From: Xanthomonas sp.
Lineage (GTDB): Bacteria; Pseudomonadota; Gammaproteobacteria; Xanthomonadales; Xanthomonadaceae
Assembly (NCBI RefSeq): GCF_017163755.1
Contig: NZ_JAFIWC010000001.1
Coordinates: 62,001-126,000, forward strand
DNA: 64,000 nucleotides
Direction: 5' to 3'
Shown: positions 39,076 through 47,911 of the stretch, one piece after another
How the letters are laid out: every line of letters starts with the position of its first letter
Numbering within the stretch: the stretch's first letter is position 1
Notes under the pieces: generated by a model
Seen by the model: only the letters and a program-made list of their open reading frames with translations
Databases searched by the model: none
Told to the model about the DNA's origin: nothing
Position numbers and translations under genes: made by a program

Positions 39076-39771
39076 TCACGAACGCAGCGGGATCACCCGG
39101 ATCTCGACGCGGCGGTTCTGCGCGCGCCCGGCCTCGGTACCGTTGTCGGCGATCGGGAACTTCTTGCCCGCGCCCAGCGTCTCGATGCGCTCGCGCTGCA
39201 CGCCCTGCGCGCTCAGGTACGCCGCCACCGAGGCGGCGCGCTGCTCGGACAGGCGCTGGTTGACCGCGTCGCTGCCGATGCTGTCGGTATGACCGACCAC
39301 CTCGATCATGGTCTGGTTGTATTCGCCCAGCGTGCTGGCCACGCCGTTGAGCGCCGAGTAGAACTGCGGCTTCAGCGTGGACTGGTTGAAGTCGAAGGTG
39401 ATGCCGTCAGGCAGGTTCAAGGTGATGTTGTCGCCGTCGCGGCGCACGTCGATGCCGGTGTTGGCGGTGCGCTCGCGCAGCGCGCGCTCCTGGCGGTCCT
39501 GGTAGTTGCCGATGGCCGCGCCGCTGAGCGCGCCGATGCCGGCGCCGATCATCGCGTGCTGGCGGCGCTCGGTGGCGCTGTTGCCGCTGAGCAGGCCGGC
39601 GGCGACGCCGACCGCGGTACCGATCAGCGCGCCGCGGCCGGTGCGGTTCTGCTGTTCGGTGGGATTGCCGTACGGGTCGCTCTGCACGTATGAGCCGCCG
39701 GTGGCGCAGGCGGACAACACCAGGGCGCTGGCCAGCGCCACGGAAATTCCTTTGACAATGCTGCGGTTCAT
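39076..39771 (-). CDS. OmpA-domain glycine-zipper lipoprotein
   Basis: Outer-membrane lipoprotein of 231 residues. The signal ends with lipobox LSAC (Cys22). A glycine-zipper segment follows (LIGTAVGVAAGLLSGN, IGAGIGALSGAAIG; about residues 48-90). The C-terminal OmpA-type peptidoglycan-binding domain (about 115-231) has FDFNQSTLKPQF, the signature VVGHTDSIGSDAVNQRLSEQRA and GRAQNRRVEI. The YiaD/PAL-like layout suggests an envelope-stabilising role. The ATG at 39771 has GGGAGA 7 nt upstream. Confidence 0.92.
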   Translation of the reverse strand: MNRSIVKGISVALASALVLSACATGGSYVQSDPYGNPTEQQNRTGRGALIGTAVGVAAGLLSGNSATERRQHAMIGAGIGALSGAAIGNYQDRQERALRERTANTGIDVRRDGDNITLNLPDGITFDFNQSTLKPQFYSALNGVASTLGEYNQTMIEVVGHTDSIGSDAVNQRLSEQRAASVAAYLSAQGVQRERIETLGAGKKFPIADNGTEAGRAQNRRVEIRVIPLRS

Positions 39772-39874
39772 CGCGCGCTCTCCCAACCTGGATTGAAGTG
39801 CCGCAAGCATAAACAGCGCGCCGCGACGCGAGGATGAATACGCACTGGCGCGACGCATGGCGCAGGGACGCCGT

Positions 39875-41329
39875 TCAGGAAGCGGGCAACAGCGCGTCGG
39901 CGTCCTCGGCGCGCAAGGCGTGTTCCCAGTCGCCCATCAGCGCCAGGTACAGCAGCTTGTCGAACTCGCGGCCGATGCGGCGCATCACCGCGTCCGGATC
40001 CGGGATCAGCCGCGCGTCGCCGACCAGGCCGAAGTGCACGCGGTGGTTGTAGCTGAGGATCGACACGCCGACGCCGATCGAGCCGGTTTGCGGCACCCAG
40101 AACATCATCTCGCGCACCGGACTGCCGGCCAGGTACAAGGGCTGCTGCGGCCCGGGCACGTTGGTCGCCACCGCGCTCGCCTTGCGGCTGAACAGGTCCA
40201 GCGCGAGCGACTGCAGTCCCGCCGGCGCCATGCCTACCGCCGCCAGCAGCCCGAACACGACCATCGCCTGGCGCGACCGCTTCAACTGGTCCATGCACTC
40301 GGCCACCCGTTGCACGCGCCGCACCGGATTGGCCTCGCCCACCGGCAGGTCCAGGAACACCAGCCCGAAATGGTTGCCGAGCTTGCGCGCGTGTTCGAGC
40401 GGGCGCAGGTTGACCGGCACGGTCGCGCGCAGCGTCACCCCGTCGAGCGCTTCGCCGCGTTCGAGCATGTAGTCGCGCAGCGCGCCGGCCACCGTCGCCA
40501 TCAGCACGTCGTTGACCGTGCAGTCGCAGGCGCGGCCCACCGCCTTGACCTCGTCCAGATTCAGCGGCTCGGCCCAGGCCACGCGCTTGCTCACGCCCAG
40601 GCGCCCGCGCAACAGCGTCGGCGGATCGTCGGACAGCACCAGCGCGTTGAGCAGCTCGCGGCCGATCTCCCCGCCCTCCTTCGCCAGCATCGCCGGCAGC
40701 TGGTGGTCGCGGTACATCGCGCGGCCCTTGTCGAGCATGCGCCCGCCCAGCTTCAGGTAGCGATCGATCGCGCCGACCCGGCGCACCACCTCGACCCCGT
40801 CGTCCTTGAGCCAGGCCCGCCCCAGCTGCTCGGACGGGCTGGGGTCGCGGCTCACGTCGGTCAGCGACAACAGCACCTGCACCAGCGCGATGCCGTCGGC
40901 GTAGCTGTGGTGGATGCGCGCCACCAGCGCCGAGCCGCCCTCGTAGCGCTCGATCAGGTGGAACTGCCAAAGCGGCTTAGACTTGTCCAGCGGCGTGGAC
41001 GCCATCTGCCCGGCGAAGCGTTCCAGCGCCTGCTTGCCGCCGCGGCCGGGCAACGCCGACAGGCGCACGTGCCAGTCCAGGTCGAAGTCGTCGTCGTGCT
41101 GCCAATATGCGCCGGTGGCCGTCTGCAGCGGCCGTTGCTGGAAGCGCGGGAACGCCAGGAACCGCTTGCGCACCAGTTGCTTGAGCCGCTGCAGCGGCAT
41201 CGGCTCGGCCAGCATCAGCACGCCGGTGATCATCATCGGGTTGGTCGGCCGCTCCATCCGCAACCAGGCCGTATCCACGCGCGACATCGGTTCGCGCCGC
41301 GGCTTGCCACGAGCTTTGCTGGTCGCCAT
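39875..41329 (-). CDS. Wax ester synthase / diacylglycerol acyltransferase (WS/DGAT) family
   Basis: Predicted acyltransferase using acyl-CoA and a fatty alcohol or diacylglycerol to make neutral lipid. The 484-residue protein has the catalytic HHxxxDG motif as HHSYADG at residues 140-146. It also has the family blocks MERPTNPMMITGV near the N-terminus, TVNDVLMATVAGALR, ATVPVNLRP and ATNVPGPQQPLYLAG. Length and motifs match the bacterial family. It stands alone between the OmpA-like gene and the photolyase. In vivo product (wax ester, triacylglycerol or other) cannot be told. Confidence 0.93.
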   Translation of the reverse strand: MATSKARGKPRREPMSRVDTAWLRMERPTNPMMITGVLMLAEPMPLQRLKQLVRKRFLAFPRFQQRPLQTATGAYWQHDDDFDLDWHVRLSALPGRGGKQALERFAGQMASTPLDKSKPLWQFHLIERYEGGSALVARIHHSYADGIALVQVLLSLTDVSRDPSPSEQLGRAWLKDDGVEVVRRVGAIDRYLKLGGRMLDKGRAMYRDHQLPAMLAKEGGEIGRELLNALVLSDDPPTLLRGRLGVSKRVAWAEPLNLDEVKAVGRACDCTVNDVLMATVAGALRDYMLERGEALDGVTLRATVPVNLRPLEHARKLGNHFGLVFLDLPVGEANPVRRVQRVAECMDQLKRSRQAMVVFGLLAAVGMAPAGLQSLALDLFSRKASAVATNVPGPQQPLYLAGSPVREMMFWVPQTGSIGVGVSILSYNHRVHFGLVGDARLIPDPDAVMRRIGREFDKLLYLALMGDWEHALRAEDADALLPAS

Positions 41330-41628
41330 GCCCCCTCCTATCGTGGCCCGAGTGAATCACGCCGCGGCGAAGGGCGTCAATCGCAGCGGCCGTGGCGGAC
41401 GGCGTGCATGCCGGGCGTCGTGCAACCACTGTCGGGGCCGTGTGCGTCGGGCAATGCGACCGGTTCACGCGACGCATCGCTTGGCGCGATCAACGAGTCG
41501 CCTCGCCGGTCGGTGGCGCGCCATGCGCCGAAGCTGCCGCTGGCGACGGCAACCGGCGCAGCGCAGGGGCGCGCGCGCGGCAGTCGGCACGCGCATCCGG
41601 CGCAGCGGCGCGAACGCCTCCGGCCGGC
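41330..41628. other. Gap without recognisable feature
   Basis: A 299-bp GC-rich stretch between the WS/DGAT gene and the photolyase gene, both on the minus strand. No credible ORF, hairpin terminator or repeat of the families seen elsewhere was found. Confidence 0.6.
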
Positions 41629-43047
41629 TCAGCCGTTCCTGGCGCGATAGGCCGCCAGCGCCGCATCGCGGCCCACCGTCAGGTCCACGATCGGCTGGCG
41701 CGGATAGCCCGGCGCGCACGCGGCCAGCTGCAGCGGCCACTGCCACGGCGCATGGCGCTGCTTGGCCGGCAGCGGCGCCAGCTCCGGGACCCACCGCGCG
41801 ATGTAGCGCCCGTCCGGATCGAAGCGCTGCGCCTGCGTCACCGGATTGAAGATGCGGAAGTACGGCGCGGCATCGGCGCCGGTGCCGGCGACCCATTGCC
41901 AGCCCAGCGTGTTGTTGGCCAGGTCGGCATCGACCAGCGTGTCCCAGAACCAGCGCGCGCCTTCGCGCCAGTGCACGCGCAGATGCTTGCACAGGTAGCT
42001 GGCCACGATCATCCGCACCCGGTTGTGCATCCACCCGGTGTGCCACAGCTCGCGCAATCCGGCGTCGACGATCGGCACGCCGGTGCGCCCGTGCCGCCAC
42101 GCCTGCAGCAACGCCGGGTCCGGCGCGGCCCAGGCGAAGCGGTCGAAGCGCGGATCGAGGTTGCGCTCGGGCGTATGCGGAAAGTGATGCAGCAGGTGGT
42201 GGGCGAAATCGCGCCAGCCGAGCTGGCGGATGTAGCCGTCGATGTCGGCGCCGGTGGCTGCGCTGCGCTGCCGCTCCAGTTCGGCGACGACGCGCCACGG
42301 CGCGATCTCGCCGAAATGCAGATGCGGCGACAGCCGCGAGGTGCCGACGCGGTCAGGCCGGTCGCGGTCGTGCAGGTAGCCGCGCATCGCGCCGTCGACG
42401 AACACCTCCAGCGCCTCGTGCGCGCCGTCCGCGCCCGGCTGCCAGACCTCCCAGAAGCCGCGATCCCAGTCGCGTCCTGGCTGCAGGCCCAACTGTTCCA
42501 GCGCGACGCTGTGCCAGGCCGCCGGCAGCGCCGGCAGGTACTGCGGCGCGGGGTCGGGCGGCGGCATGCGCCACTGGCTCAACGCGCTGCGCCAGAACGG
42601 CGTGAACACCTTGTACGGCCCGCCCTGCTTGGTCGCCAGCGTCCACGGCTCGAACAGCAGCGAAGCGTTGCTGCTGCGCACCTCCAGGCCCTGCTCGCGC
42701 AGCGAACGCTTGATCCGCGCATCGCGCGACTGCATCGCCGGCTCGTAGCGCCGGTTCCAGTACACCGCCACCGCGCCGGTCTCGTCGATCAGCCGGCGCA
42801 GCGCCGGTTCCGCCGCGCCGGTGCGCAGGAGCAGGCGCGAGCCGCGCTCGGCCAGTTGCCGCTGCAACGCCTGCAGCGAGCGGTGCAGCCATGCGCGCGA
42901 CGCGGCGCCCGGCGCCCATGCGCCGTCGTCCTCGGGACTGTGCAGGTACAGCGGCACCGGCGTGTGGCCGGCGTCCAGCGCGGCGCGCAAGGCGGGTTGA
43001 TCGTCCAGGCGCAGGTCGCGCCGGAACCAGACGATGGCATAGCTCAT
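41629..43047 (-). CDS. phrB: Deoxyribodipyrimidine photolyase
   Basis: Light-dependent DNA repair enzyme that splits cyclobutane pyrimidine dimers using reduced FAD. The 472-residue product has the N-terminal antenna domain (IVWFRRDLRLDDQPAL) and the C-terminal FAD-binding helical domain. Class I photolyase hallmarks are TSRLSPHLHFGEI, WRDFAHHLLHHFPH, the DAGLRELWHTGWMHNRVRM block, and ANNTLGWQWVAGTG...PYFRIFNP. The ATG at 43047 gives the standard MSYAIVWFRRDLR start. Cryptochrome-DASH is unlikely given the length and motifs. Confidence 0.96.
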   Translation of the reverse strand: MSYAIVWFRRDLRLDDQPALRAALDAGHTPVPLYLHSPEDDGAWAPGAASRAWLHRSLQALQRQLAERGSRLLLRTGAAEPALRRLIDETGAVAVYWNRRYEPAMQSRDARIKRSLREQGLEVRSSNASLLFEPWTLATKQGGPYKVFTPFWRSALSQWRMPPPDPAPQYLPALPAAWHSVALEQLGLQPGRDWDRGFWEVWQPGADGAHEALEVFVDGAMRGYLHDRDRPDRVGTSRLSPHLHFGEIAPWRVVAELERQRSAATGADIDGYIRQLGWRDFAHHLLHHFPHTPERNLDPRFDRFAWAAPDPALLQAWRHGRTGVPIVDAGLRELWHTGWMHNRVRMIVASYLCKHLRVHWREGARWFWDTLVDADLANNTLGWQWVAGTGADAAPYFRIFNPVTQAQRFDPDGRYIARWVPELAPLPAKQRHAPWQWPLQLAACAPGYPRQPIVDLTVGRDAALAAYRARNG

Positions 43048-43174
43048 GCGGACGAAGGCGGCGAAGGACGCGACAGGATACGGCGCGCATGCCATGCCGG
43101 CGTGAGCGCCTGCGCGCCGTGTTCCTGCCCCGTGCCGGGAATGCAACGATCACGCCCGTGGCGGGCGTCCGCGC

Positions 43175-44344
43175 CTAGGCCATCGCGGCCGCGGATGCGA
43201 CGGCGGCGGCGCTTTCGTCGCCGCCGAAGCTGACCAGCAGCGGCTCGACGATGGCGCCGGCCGCCTGCAGGTTGCGCAAGGCCAGGATCGAGGTCAGGCT
43301 CAGTTCGCTGCCGTGCGCCAGCAGCATCATGCCGCGCTTGGACACCACGTCCTGCTCCAGCCGCCAGCCCGGCACCAGGTCGCAGACCTTGGCCTTGCGG
43401 ATGCCGCTGCGGGTATTGAGCTGCAGGTCGGCGAGCGCATCGATCAGGCCGCGAGGCAACGGCGGCTCGACCGTGCGCAGTTCCTGCACCGCGCGCGCCA
43501 GCGGCAGCTTGCGCGCCAATCCGCGCACCAGCAGCAGCGACGCGCGCAGCAGGTGCGCGCCGCGGACCACGTCCGGCGACGCGTCGGCCGGCGGCGGCAG
43601 CGCCTGGTAGCGCACGATCTCGGCCACGGCCTGCATGCGCGGGATCGCGGTCAGCAGGCGGTGCGCGACCAGCGGATGGCCGTCGATCAGCTTCTGTTCT
43701 TCCTCGGTCAGCTCGTCGCCGGCGATCTCGCGCTGCACGATGTCGCCAGGCACGCTGACGCAGCCGATATGGCTCAGCGCCGCGGCCACTTCCACCACCC
43801 AGCGGTTGGGCCACGGCAGCTTGTCGGTGACATGGCGCACGCAGGCCTGCAGCTGCGCCGAGCGCTGGAACGCCCACGGCGCGACCATCGACAGTACCTC
43901 GGTGAGCATGCGTGTGGTGCCGGCCAGGGTGGTTTCCAGCAGCTCGCGCTCCAGCAGCGTGGAGCGATGCAGCGCCACCGCCTGCTCCAGCGTGGCCACC
44001 AGCTCGTCGGTCGGGCACGGCTTGCACAGGAAGCGGAAGATCGCGCCGTGGTTGATCGCGGCGATCGCGGAGGTCGCATCGGCCTGGCCGGTCAGCAGCA
44101 GGCGCACGCTGTCCGGCGCGCGTTCGCGCGCCAGCGCCAGGAACGCGGCGCCGTCCATGCCCGGCATGCGCATGTCCGAGACGATCACCGCGAACGGCGG
44201 GCCGGCGGCGATCGCGGCCAGGCCGGCCTCGCCGCCGTCGGCGGTGACCACGTCGAACTGGCCGAACAGGTTCCGTTCCAGCGCCGCCAGCAGGTTGGGT
44301 TCGTCGTCCACGCACAGCACGCGCGGCAGTTCGGGTTCGCTCAT
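43175..44344 (-). CDS. Response regulator with degenerate HD-GYP-like output
   Basis: A 389-residue response regulator. The receiver domain (residues 7-125) has the acidic pocket CVDDE, phosphoacceptor Asp57 in IVSDMRMPGMDG and the conserved Lys in CKPC. The C-terminal region aligns by pattern with HD-GYP domains but is degraded: the HD motif reads ALSHIGCV and the GYP region is absent (IDGHPLVAHRLL, then EIVRYQALPP). Phosphodiesterase activity is therefore doubtful. The ATG overlaps the preceding gene's stop (ATGA). Last gene of the FIST-kinase operon. Confidence 0.85.
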   Translation of the reverse strand: MSEPELPRVLCVDDEPNLLAALERNLFGQFDVVTADGGEAGLAAIAAGPPFAVIVSDMRMPGMDGAAFLALARERAPDSVRLLLTGQADATSAIAAINHGAIFRFLCKPCPTDELVATLEQAVALHRSTLLERELLETTLAGTTRMLTEVLSMVAPWAFQRSAQLQACVRHVTDKLPWPNRWVVEVAAALSHIGCVSVPGDIVQREIAGDELTEEEQKLIDGHPLVAHRLLTAIPRMQAVAEIVRYQALPPPADASPDVVRGAHLLRASLLLVRGLARKLPLARAVQELRTVEPPLPRGLIDALADLQLNTRSGIRKAKVCDLVPGWRLEQDVVSKRGMMLLAHGSELSLTSILALRNLQAAGAIVEPLLVSFGGDESAAAVASAAAMA

Positions 44345-45447
44345 GGGATCTGCTCCGCTTCGCGGATCCGGGCGCAGGCGGCCTGCCATTGCGGCAGCTC
44401 CGCGGCCACGCCCATCGCCTGCAGGTAGTCGGCATCCGGCGCCTCGCCCCTGGCCAGGGCCACCGCCACGTGGACCACGCCCACCGCGTCGAACTGGCGG
44501 TGCTCCACGCGGCCCGGGCAATGGTGGTGCGCGACCGCCTCGACGATCGCGCCCGGCAGGCCCCACACGCCGAGCAGGTAGGCGCCGATCTCGGCATGCG
44601 AGGGAAATCCGCTGCTGTCCGGGTCGGCGTCGCGGCACAGCCGGTCGATGTCCGGCAGCAGGCGGCCGATGTTGGCGAGCAGCGCCGCGGTCACCACGAT
44701 GTCCTCCGACGCATAGCCCTTGGCGATCGCCGCCGCCAGCCGCGAGGCGCGCACCGCGTTGGTGCGGATCGCGTCGGCCGAGTCGCCGCCGTCGCTGTGG
44801 AACACTTCGCTGGCCAGCACCAGCGTGCGCAGCAGGCTGATGCCGATGCGCCCGACCGCGTCCTTGATGTCGTTGACGCGGTGGCCGTTGCCGAAGAAGG
44901 CGCAGTTGGCCAGCTGCAGCACCTTCGCCGCCAGCGCCGGATCGCCCTCCACCACCTCGGCGATCTGCGCGACGCCGCAGTTGCAGTCGCCGAGCAGGCG
45001 GTTGAGCCGCTCGAACATGCGCGGCGCCGACGGCAGCCCGCCGATGCGCCCGGCCACCGCCTGCACCGCCGGGTCGGCGAGCAGCACCTGCAGGGCCACG
45101 GCGCGGTCGATCGCCTCGATCAGCGCATCGCCGTCGCACGGCTTGGCCAGGAACTGGTGGGCCACGTCGAGCGACCGCAGCGCCGCTTCCTGCTCGGTAT
45201 GCCCGGACAGGATGATGCGGATGGTCCGCGGCCAGCGCTCGCGCACCCGGCGCAACAGCTCGGCTCCGTCCATCAGCGGCATGCGCATGTCCGACACCAC
45301 CACGTCGGCCGGCGCGCCGGCCAGCGTGGTCAGCGCTTCGGCGCCGCTGCCGGCGAACGCCACGTCCCAGTCCCGGTCGGCCATGAACAGGGTCCGTTCG
45401 ATGCCGGCCAGCACCTGTTTTTCGTCATCGACGAACAATACGCGCAT
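44341..45447 (-). CDS. Response regulator with HDOD output domain
   Basis: A 368-residue protein. The receiver (residues 1-120) has FVDDE, phosphoacceptor Asp53 in VVSDMRMPLMDG and the Lys in AKPC. An HDOD domain follows (about 135-330), with IGGLPSAPRMFERLN, DPALAAKVLQLANCAFFG and IGISLLRTLVLASEV. HDOD proteins are HD-related but non-catalytic, acting as signalling or scaffold modules. The gene starts 3 nt after the kinase stop and overlaps the next response regulator by 4 nt, so all are translationally coupled. Confidence 0.93.
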   Translation of the reverse strand: MRVLFVDDEKQVLAGIERTLFMADRDWDVAFAGSGAEALTTLAGAPADVVVSDMRMPLMDGAELLRRVRERWPRTIRIILSGHTEQEAALRSLDVAHQFLAKPCDGDALIEAIDRAVALQVLLADPAVQAVAGRIGGLPSAPRMFERLNRLLGDCNCGVAQIAEVVEGDPALAAKVLQLANCAFFGNGHRVNDIKDAVGRIGISLLRTLVLASEVFHSDGGDSADAIRTNAVRASRLAAAIAKGYASEDIVVTAALLANIGRLLPDIDRLCRDADPDSSGFPSHAEIGAYLLGVWGLPGAIVEAVAHHHCPGRVEHRQFDAVGVVHVAVALARGEAPDADYLQAMGVAAELPQWQAACARIREAEQIP

Positions 45448-45450
45448 GAT

Positions 45451-46593
45451 TCACTCCGCCGCGGACGCGGCGACGACGAGCGGCAGGCGCACCACGAACG
45501 TGGTGCCGCCGCCCGGCGTGGGTTCGAAGAAGATCCGGCCCTGGTGCTTCTCCACCACGGTCGAGTAGACGATCGCCAGCCCCTGGCCGGTGCCCTTGCC
45601 TACCGCCTTGGTGGTGAAGAACGGATCGAACACCTTGGTCTGGATCGCTTCGGGAATGCCGGGACCGTCGTCGCTGACGCGGATGTCCACGTGGGTGTCG
45701 CCGGCGCGGCGCAGGCTCACGCGGATGTGCCCCTGCTCGCGCACGCCGGGCACCAGGGTATCGCCGATGGCGTGCGCGGCGTTGACCACCAGGTTCAGCA
45801 CCACCTGGCCGATCTCGTCGCGCAGGCACGGCACCTGCGGCACGTCGTCGGCGAAATCGGTGTCCAGCGCCGCCACGTATTTCCATTCGTTGCGCGCCAC
45901 GGTGGCGGTGGTGGTGACCAGCTCGCGCAGGTCCACCGGCTCCTTCTCGCCGCCGGACGGATGCGAGAACGCCTTCATCGCGCCGACGATCTTGGCGATC
46001 CGGTCCAGCCCCTCCAGCGACTGCTGCAGGGCTTCGGGCGTCTGCTGGCGCAGGTACTGGAACTTGGACGACTTGACCTGCGCGTCGAGCGCGGCGATCA
46101 GCTCCGGCGCCACGCCCTGCGCGCGCGCCGCCTCCACCACCTCGAACGCCTTGTCGATCACCTGGTCGACCATGGCCTTGGCCTTGCTGACGAAGGCCAC
46201 GTTGTCGCGCACGTACTGCGCAGGGGTGTTGATCTCGTGGGCGATGCCGGCGGCCAGCTGGCCGATCGACTCCATCTTCTGCGCCTGCAGCAGCGCCGCC
46301 TGCGCCTTGCCCAGGTCGGCCAGCGCATGTTCCAGCTCCTGCCGCTCCTGGTTCAGCTCGCGCGTCTTCATCGCCACGATCTTGCCCAGCGAGATGTTCT
46401 GCTGCAGCGTGGCCAGTGGCGAGGTGGCCGCGTCGTCGCGCGCGGTCACCCGCTTCTTCAGCACGGCGATGACCTTGTCGCGCGCGGCCAGCTGGCGGCG
46501 CAGCTCCACGATCAGCGCGGCGCTGGACTCGGCGTCGGCGTCGGCGATGTGCGAGGCGACGTGGGAAACGGAAGGGTCGGTGGACATGCTCAT
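45451..46593 (-). CDS. Soluble sensor histidine kinase
   Basis: A 380-residue kinase with no membrane span. Residues ~25-105 form a long coiled-coil. The H-box is AGIAHEINTP with His119, followed by an all-helical dimerisation region. The ATPase domain has the N-box NLVVNAAHAI, G1 VSDDGPGIP, F-box FDPFFTTK and G2 GKGTGQGLAI. Without its own sensory domain it probably takes input from the FIST protein, whose stop overlaps its start by 4 nt (ATGA). The two response regulators downstream are the likely phosphate acceptors. Confidence 0.93.
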   Translation of the reverse strand: MSMSTDPSVSHVASHIADADAESSAALIVELRRQLAARDKVIAVLKKRVTARDDAATSPLATLQQNISLGKIVAMKTRELNQERQELEHALADLGKAQAALLQAQKMESIGQLAAGIAHEINTPAQYVRDNVAFVSKAKAMVDQVIDKAFEVVEAARAQGVAPELIAALDAQVKSSKFQYLRQQTPEALQQSLEGLDRIAKIVGAMKAFSHPSGGEKEPVDLRELVTTTATVARNEWKYVAALDTDFADDVPQVPCLRDEIGQVVLNLVVNAAHAIGDTLVPGVREQGHIRVSLRRAGDTHVDIRVSDDGPGIPEAIQTKVFDPFFTTKAVGKGTGQGLAIVYSTVVEKHQGRIFFEPTPGGGTTFVVRLPLVVAASAAE

Positions 46594-47699
46594 CTCCCGA
46601 TCGCCACGCCGGTGAAGGTCTGGTTGACGTGCAGGCCGTTGAACTGCTCGCCGTAGGTGGAGAAGCCGAACACGCGCTGGGCGGCCATGAAATCGCCGAC
46701 CGGCCCTTGCATCTGCGTCTGCCCGAACTCGATGCGGCGCAGGATGCAGTCGGAGCCGATCACCAGCGCCGGGTCCGGCACCTGCTCGCGCATTTCGGCA
46801 AAGCCCTCCTGCAGCGTGGCGATCACGTCCACCGCCTTGCCGACCGACACCACCATCGCTTCCTCTATCGCGCAGTAACAGGTCAGAGACAGGTCCTCGT
46901 TGACCCGCATGATCGAACGCACGTAGGGCTCGCCGGCGATGGTCAGCAGCAACGGGTAGGTCGAGAACACTTGCGGATTCAGCGCCTCCACGCTCATGCC
47001 GATGGCCTCGGCGTAGGCGATGGCGGCCGGCTGCCCGTCGATCTCGCGGATCAGCCGCGCCTGCGGGTCGGCCTCGGTGATCACCAGTTCGATCTCGCTG
47101 GCGACGAAGTGCTGCAGCTTGAACACCACGAACGGATTGCGCGATTCGAACAGGGTCAGCACCGCCGCGTCGATCATGAAGCGGCCGTCGTAATAGACCT
47201 GGGTGCGTTCGAAGCGCAGGTTGTCGCCGGCCGATCCGCCGAGCAGCGGCACGTTGCCGATCATCCGGTACAGCGCCGCGGCCAGGTATTCCTCACAGCT
47301 GGACAAGCCGTCGACCAGCAGCAGCGCGAAGAACTGCCCGGCCTTGCCGGCCGTGGCGCTTTGCACCGCCTCGGCGGCGACCGCGGCCTGCGCCTGCAGG
47401 TCCGCCAACGGGGCGATCAGCAGCGGCTGCGCGCGCAGCACGCCGCCGCGCAGGCCGGCGACCAGAATCCCGCTGCTCTGGAAGCCGCGCTCGCCGATTT
47501 GTCCGGCCGCGGTGCAGCCGACCACCGGGCAGTCGAAACCGGCCTTGATCGCCGGCCCCAGCGCTTCCAGGTCGTACTCGGCATCGCAGAACAGCAGCAC
47601 CGCGTCCAGCGGGGCCTCGCCGAGCTGGGCGCGCAGCGACGCGACCGCGGCGACGGCGTCGCGATCGGCGGTTTCGGCTTGGGTGACGGTGAGTGGCAT
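46590..47699 (-). CDS. FIST-domain sensory protein
   Basis: A 369-residue cytoplasmic protein with an N-terminal FIST domain (DAVLLFCDAEYDLEAL, CPVVGCTAAGQIGERG, LLGGSAGDN) and a C-terminal FIST_C domain (GMSVEALNPQVFSTYPLLL, YGEQFNGLHVNQTFTGVAIG). FIST proteins sense small ligands; the NosP subgroup binds heme and nitric oxide and controls a co-encoded histidine kinase. Length, operon order and the soluble kinase partner fit that model, but heme ligation cannot be read from sequence alone. First gene of a four-gene coupled operon; AGGAG lies rather far (~21 nt) from the ATG at 47699. Confidence 0.88.
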   Translation of the reverse strand: MPLTVTQAETADRDAVAAVASLRAQLGEAPLDAVLLFCDAEYDLEALGPAIKAGFDCPVVGCTAAGQIGERGFQSSGILVAGLRGGVLRAQPLLIAPLADLQAQAAVAAEAVQSATAGKAGQFFALLLVDGLSSCEEYLAAALYRMIGNVPLLGGSAGDNLRFERTQVYYDGRFMIDAAVLTLFESRNPFVVFKLQHFVASEIELVITEADPQARLIREIDGQPAAIAYAEAIGMSVEALNPQVFSTYPLLLTIAGEPYVRSIMRVNEDLSLTCYCAIEEAMVVSVGKAVDVIATLQEGFAEMREQVPDPALVIGSDCILRRIEFGQTQMQGPVGDFMAAQRVFGFSTYGEQFNGLHVNQTFTGVAIGR

Positions 47700-47911
47700 G
47701 GCGATGTCCGGAAAGCAGGTCTCCTGGATATCGACAACCCGGCGCCGGTGTTGAGCACGGCGACGGCGCCCTGTGACAGAGATATCTTTAACGTTCAGAT
47801 GAATACGCGATCCGGCCGATCCGGCCGCGTCTGGCCCGGCCCGAGCGCGACGCGTGGTTCCTGCGGGAACGGCCGCCCTCGCCCGCTTCGACCCCCTCGC
47901 CCGCGACGCTG

